Translations under genes and position numbers: made by a program
The notes under the pieces: generated by a model
Seen by the model: the letters and a program-made list of their open reading frames with translations, nothing else
Databases searched by the model: none
Told to the model about the DNA's origin: nothing
In this document: piece after piece, positions 60,730 through 64,000 of the stretch
Position numbering within the stretch: position 1 is the stretch's first letter
Layout of the letters: each line of letters begins with the position of its first letter
Origin: Eopsaltria australis
Taxonomy: Eukaryota; Chordata; Aves; Passeriformes; Petroicidae
Direction of reading: 5' to 3'
Length of the DNA: 64,000 bases
Assembly (NCBI GenBank): GCA_034509425.1
Contig: JAVTVJ010001696.1
Coordinates: 1-64,000, forward strand

Positions 60730-61290
60730 TGGATCCTGGGCTCTGCAGCCTGGCCTGAGCTGCTGATTCCCCGACAAACCTGCCTCCTCTGACTGCAGAG
60801 CACCGCTGTGTGCCTTCCCTGCAAGGTAAAGGAATGGCTGGGAAGTCAGAATTCTGAACAAAAAAGATTCATTGCTGTCTTTCTAGCTAAAGGAAGTGCA
60901 GCGTCAATATAATTTCACACTGATGAAGTATTTTCTAAAAGCCTCTTTTCAATCAATGTATTTCTGTAGGCAAAATTATTTTCATTTCCTGAGGAAATTG
61001 CCTGTCAAACTTTCACCCAACCTGCCTTAAAATAGCAGTCAGTGCAGCTTTTTAAGCAAGTATTGCTGAAATGTATTTCAGCTACTGACACTGTCTGGTA
61101 CATGTGGCCTCCTTTATTATCAGGAAATATGAAAATGTAATCAGAGACTTTCTGAAGTATATATTGATTGTAGATTGATGGCTATTAACCTGTACCCTGC
61201 TGCTCTGCAAGGGAAAAGAAAACGAACAGAAGCTGAAATTTCCATTGTGCCTCCAAAAAGAATAATAAATATAACTCAAAAAGAAAAAGG
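60730..61290 (+). other. ACAA2: ACAA2 3' UTR
   Basis: About 560 nt from the stop to just past the first canonical AATAAA at 61264-61269. No coding exon or repeat is recognisable here. Confidence 0.65.
61264..61269 (+). terminator. ACAA2: ACAA2 poly(A) signal
   Basis: The first canonical AATAAA after the ACAA2 stop is followed, about 30-50 nt on, by a T/G-rich stretch (gcttggtgttc, then tttgttagtttg), as expected of a cleavage and polyadenylation site. Confidence 0.65.
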
Positions 61291-62329
61291 GCTTGGTGTT
61301 CTATTTGTTAGTTTGTTTTAAAAACAAATCACTGTGAGAATTGTTACTTTTGGGAAATCAATGTTGGGTTTTGGAGAGAATGTTTTTCCTGGTTGAGGAA
61401 TAACTGGTGCTTATTAGGTAGATTCTAGAGAACTCCATCAAATCTGTCAGCCCTCTGAGAAGGGCTGTGACTGCATCTGGCTGTATTGCCACATGGTAAC
61501 TGCATGCATTCAGCATCTCATTCCTAAACTTCCTCTGATTGTGTCACCCACATTCCATGGGTTTGTTGGTGTGTGGCTGTTCTTGGCCAGTTTGGGAGGT
61601 GCAGCTCCGAGGAAGCTGCCTGGCTTCTCAGAGGCAGGGGAGTTCAAGTTATGAATCATTTGACAGAACCAGCAATGACATTGGGGTGAAATGAGGTCTT
61701 TGTGCTCACTGGACTCCTTCAGGCTGCTGTGAGCTGCTTGCAGCTTGCTCTGATGTGCATGTCTGCATCAGGTGCTCACTGGAGAGAGCCCTGTCAGGCA
61801 GCACACACCTCTGCATAGCACTGGAACAGGAACAGAGACTTCAGCCTTTACTCTTCCTCATCCTCTGTCTACTGTCAAATTATTCCTTATCTTACAGCAG
61901 CTTCTTGCCACTCTGCTGGATTGTGAAAGCCAGGCAGTTACTCAAACCTGTCAGCCTAGCCTAGCAGGAAATTCAGGACAAGGCAAGTGTTGCTACAGCT
62001 GGTGGATAACAATTCAAGTATGCTGACCACCTTCCCAGGGGTTTTCATGGGTGCAGTGTCTTTAGCAACTGTAGAGATATTTATATGGATTAAAAATATG
62101 GATTAAAAATCTCCAACCAACCCAGCTGCTGTAGGGCAGCAAACCTGGTGTTCACCTGATACGGTGTCTGTTTTCCTTTTTCTACTGTTATTGTAGTAAA
62201 TTTGGATTGCTGGGCTTTCACTGCTCAAAATACATTTGCCAGATGGCTTTTGCCACATCCTTTGCAGGAGGATTTTTATTCTTTAATAACCAGTAGTGCC
62301 TTCTGTAATAACCAATAACTAATTCCTTC

Positions 62330-62690
62330 TTAGAGTCATAGAAGCATGGAGTAATCTGAGCTGGAAGGGACCCAGCAGGACCATCCAGTGCAGCTCCTGT
62401 CCCTGCACAGACACCCCACCAACCCCAGCCTGGGCATCCCTGAGGGCATTGTCCAGCCTCTCCTGGAGCTCTGGCAGCCTCGGGGCCATGCCCATTCCCT
62501 GGGGAGCCTGGGCAGTGCCCAGCACCCTCTGGGGAAGAGCCTTTCCTGAAATCCAACCCAAACCTCCCCTTACAGAACTTCATGTCATTCCCTCTCAGAG
62601 ATCTGGTCACAGAGATCATGGATGGGTGCTGCCCCTCCTCTTGCCCTCATTAAGGAATTTGTGGGCTGCATATGATCATTGAATTCTCAT
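62330..62690 (-). mobile_element. CR1 LINE fragment, downstream of ACAA2
   Basis: Antisense CR1 of a different subfamily: gagtcatagaagcatggagt, gctggaagggacccagcagg, and cctgaaatccaacccaaacc. Confidence 0.82.
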
Positions 62691-63244
62691 TTCCAGAGAA
62701 CCGGATGAAGTTTTTCCAGGATCTCATCCCTGTGTAATAATGGTTCTGAGTTCGGCACTGTGTGTTTATAGTAAATCCCCTTCATGCACTTTATTTTCCA
62801 CATATTGTTTCATTTTCCCTTTTTATCACTCACATTTTTGACATGTGTGTAATTCTAGCTATGAGAGCTGTATTTGGTCATCCTGAATAATTATGTATTT
62901 TCTGAAAAATGCACCACAATGTCCACCTCATTTTCCAGAGAACTTTTTATGTATAAGCTACAACTTTCACATACCTTGAGAAATGTACTGTCAGCACAGA
63001 TGATTGTACATCCTCCTGCCAGTAACCTTTCTTTGCACTGTGAGCCAAGTGCTTATTCCCAAACAATTCCATTTTTATCCTGTTCATTTCCTGTAGGAGT
63101 CTCTGATGAGGGACTTCGCCACACTGAATTGAAGCAGTGAAAAATCCTTTCCCATGAAGTTGCTGGCAATTCGGATGGTGCAGCTCTGACACTGGCAGCT
63201 TCTTCCACAGCACCCAGCTGAGGTCAGCCAGCTCAGAGTGTTGT

Positions 63245-63480
63245 GTTCATGGAATCATGGAATGGTTTGGGTTGGAAGGGACCTTGGAGATTGTCCCACT
63301 CCACCCTCTGCCATGGACAGGGGCACCCTCCACTAGATGAGATTGTTCCAGCCTGGTTTGGGCACTGCCAGGGATCCAGGGGCAGCCACAGCTGCTCTGG
63401 GCACCCTGGGCCAGGGCCTGCCCACCCTCCCAGCCAGCAATTCCTTCCCAAGATCCCATCTAAACTTTTTCTGTTCCAAT
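63245..63480 (-). mobile_element. CR1 LINE fragment, downstream of ACAA2
   Basis: Antisense CR1: gaatcatggaatggtttggg ttgg, and gggcactgccagggatccag. Confidence 0.9.
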
Positions 63481-63567
63481 TAAACTGGTGAATGGTCGAG
63501 ACCATTCACAATCCCTGCATTCCTCTTCTGTAGTTCCTGATTTCACTTCTAAGCTTAGAGCATGGCA

Positions 63568-63612
63568 TTTAAAGATCATCTACTTCCAACCCCAGTGACT
63601 TGGGCAGGGGTT
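63568..63612 (-). mobile_element. Small CR1 remnant
   Basis: A 45-bp antisense scrap, tttaaagatcatctacttcc aacccc, then gggcagggg, resembling the CR1 terminus. Confidence 0.45.
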
Positions 63613-64000
63613 CAAAATAAGGCTTTTTCCTGCTATTTTGAAAGATGAGCACAAGCATTGATATTTGATTCCTGAGCCAATCTTCCACAATAGGTAGGGG
63701 TGCTGAGCCTTGAGGCTTTGGTCTGAGCTTGTCTTTGGTATCAGTTATTACAGAATAACATCAGTAATACCTGATCCTTGTGCTAACTCCCAACTATGTT
63801 CTCTGATTTCCTGGATATAGCAGTGGTAGAGCTGTGTTTCTGCCTTTGGGAAATTAAGGCACCTCTGCTGAGAGCAGTTGGGATTAGGGGAATTTAAGTG
63901 TCCAGGAAGGAGCAGGAGATAAGAAATGTGTTAGATTGTAGAAGGATAATCACATACTTGAAGTGTACTAAGTGCATGTTTTTTCTTTTAACCTTTTTAG

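Larger units (their letters stand above)
61291..64000. other. Intergenic DNA downstream of ACAA2
   Basis: It contains CR1 fragments at 62330, 63245 and 63568 and otherwise nothing recognisable. LIPG is the next gene in the human neighbourhood, but I find no exon of it here. Confidence 0.6.

Noticed and set aside
61291..64000. First exons of a neighbour such as LIPG
   Set aside because: No frame shows a lipase motif or convincing splice sites; the interval is CR1 and nondescript DNA.

Overview
This is vertebrate nuclear DNA, almost certainly from a bird and probably a songbird. The interspersed repeats are dominated by CR1 LINE 3' ends, several of them near-identical and of the kind I associate with passerines. 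Genes have short exons with GT-AG introns, and no bacterial or viral gene organisation is present. Two genes lie head to tail on the + strand in the order MYO5B then ACAA2, which is also the human 18q21 neighbourhood. In birds that neighbourhood is on chromosome Z as far as I recall, so Z linkage is an inference.

Bases 1-36774 hold the 3' half of MYO5B (myosin Vb): 18 coding exons joining into 830 codons plus a stop with no frameshift. They cover the distal coiled coil, the short cassette matching the alternatively spliced Rab10-related exon D, and the complete globular tail (DIL) domain. The motor and IQ exons lie upstream of the window. An AU-rich 3' UTR follows, perhaps to about 41060. Two MYO5B introns use GC instead of GT donors.

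The roughly 2.4 kb between the genes is a patchwork. It contains a minus-strand CR1, a plus-strand CR1 fused to a decayed copy of a MYO5B intron/exon junction (about 42492-42737, copied from about 33603-33870), another CR1, then the CpG-rich ACAA2 promoter.

ACAA2 (mitochondrial 3-ketoacyl-CoA thiolase) is complete at 43480-60729: ten coding exons giving 397 residues, the same length as the human protein, with Cys92, His352 and Cys382 in place. Its first intron carries a G-rich 20-bp minisatellite. The last 2.7 kb is intergenic with CR1 fragments only.

The genes are functionally separate. MYO5B moves Rab11/Rab8 recycling endosomes along actin; ACAA2 performs the last step of mitochondrial fatty-acid beta-oxidation. 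The main unusual items are the duplicated MYO5B exon fragment, the two GC-AG introns, a Tyr-to-Phe change at the Rab11-contact position, and the G-quadruplex-prone array open in all three forward frames. I recognised no tRNA, snoRNA, miRNA or CRISPR sequence by eye.
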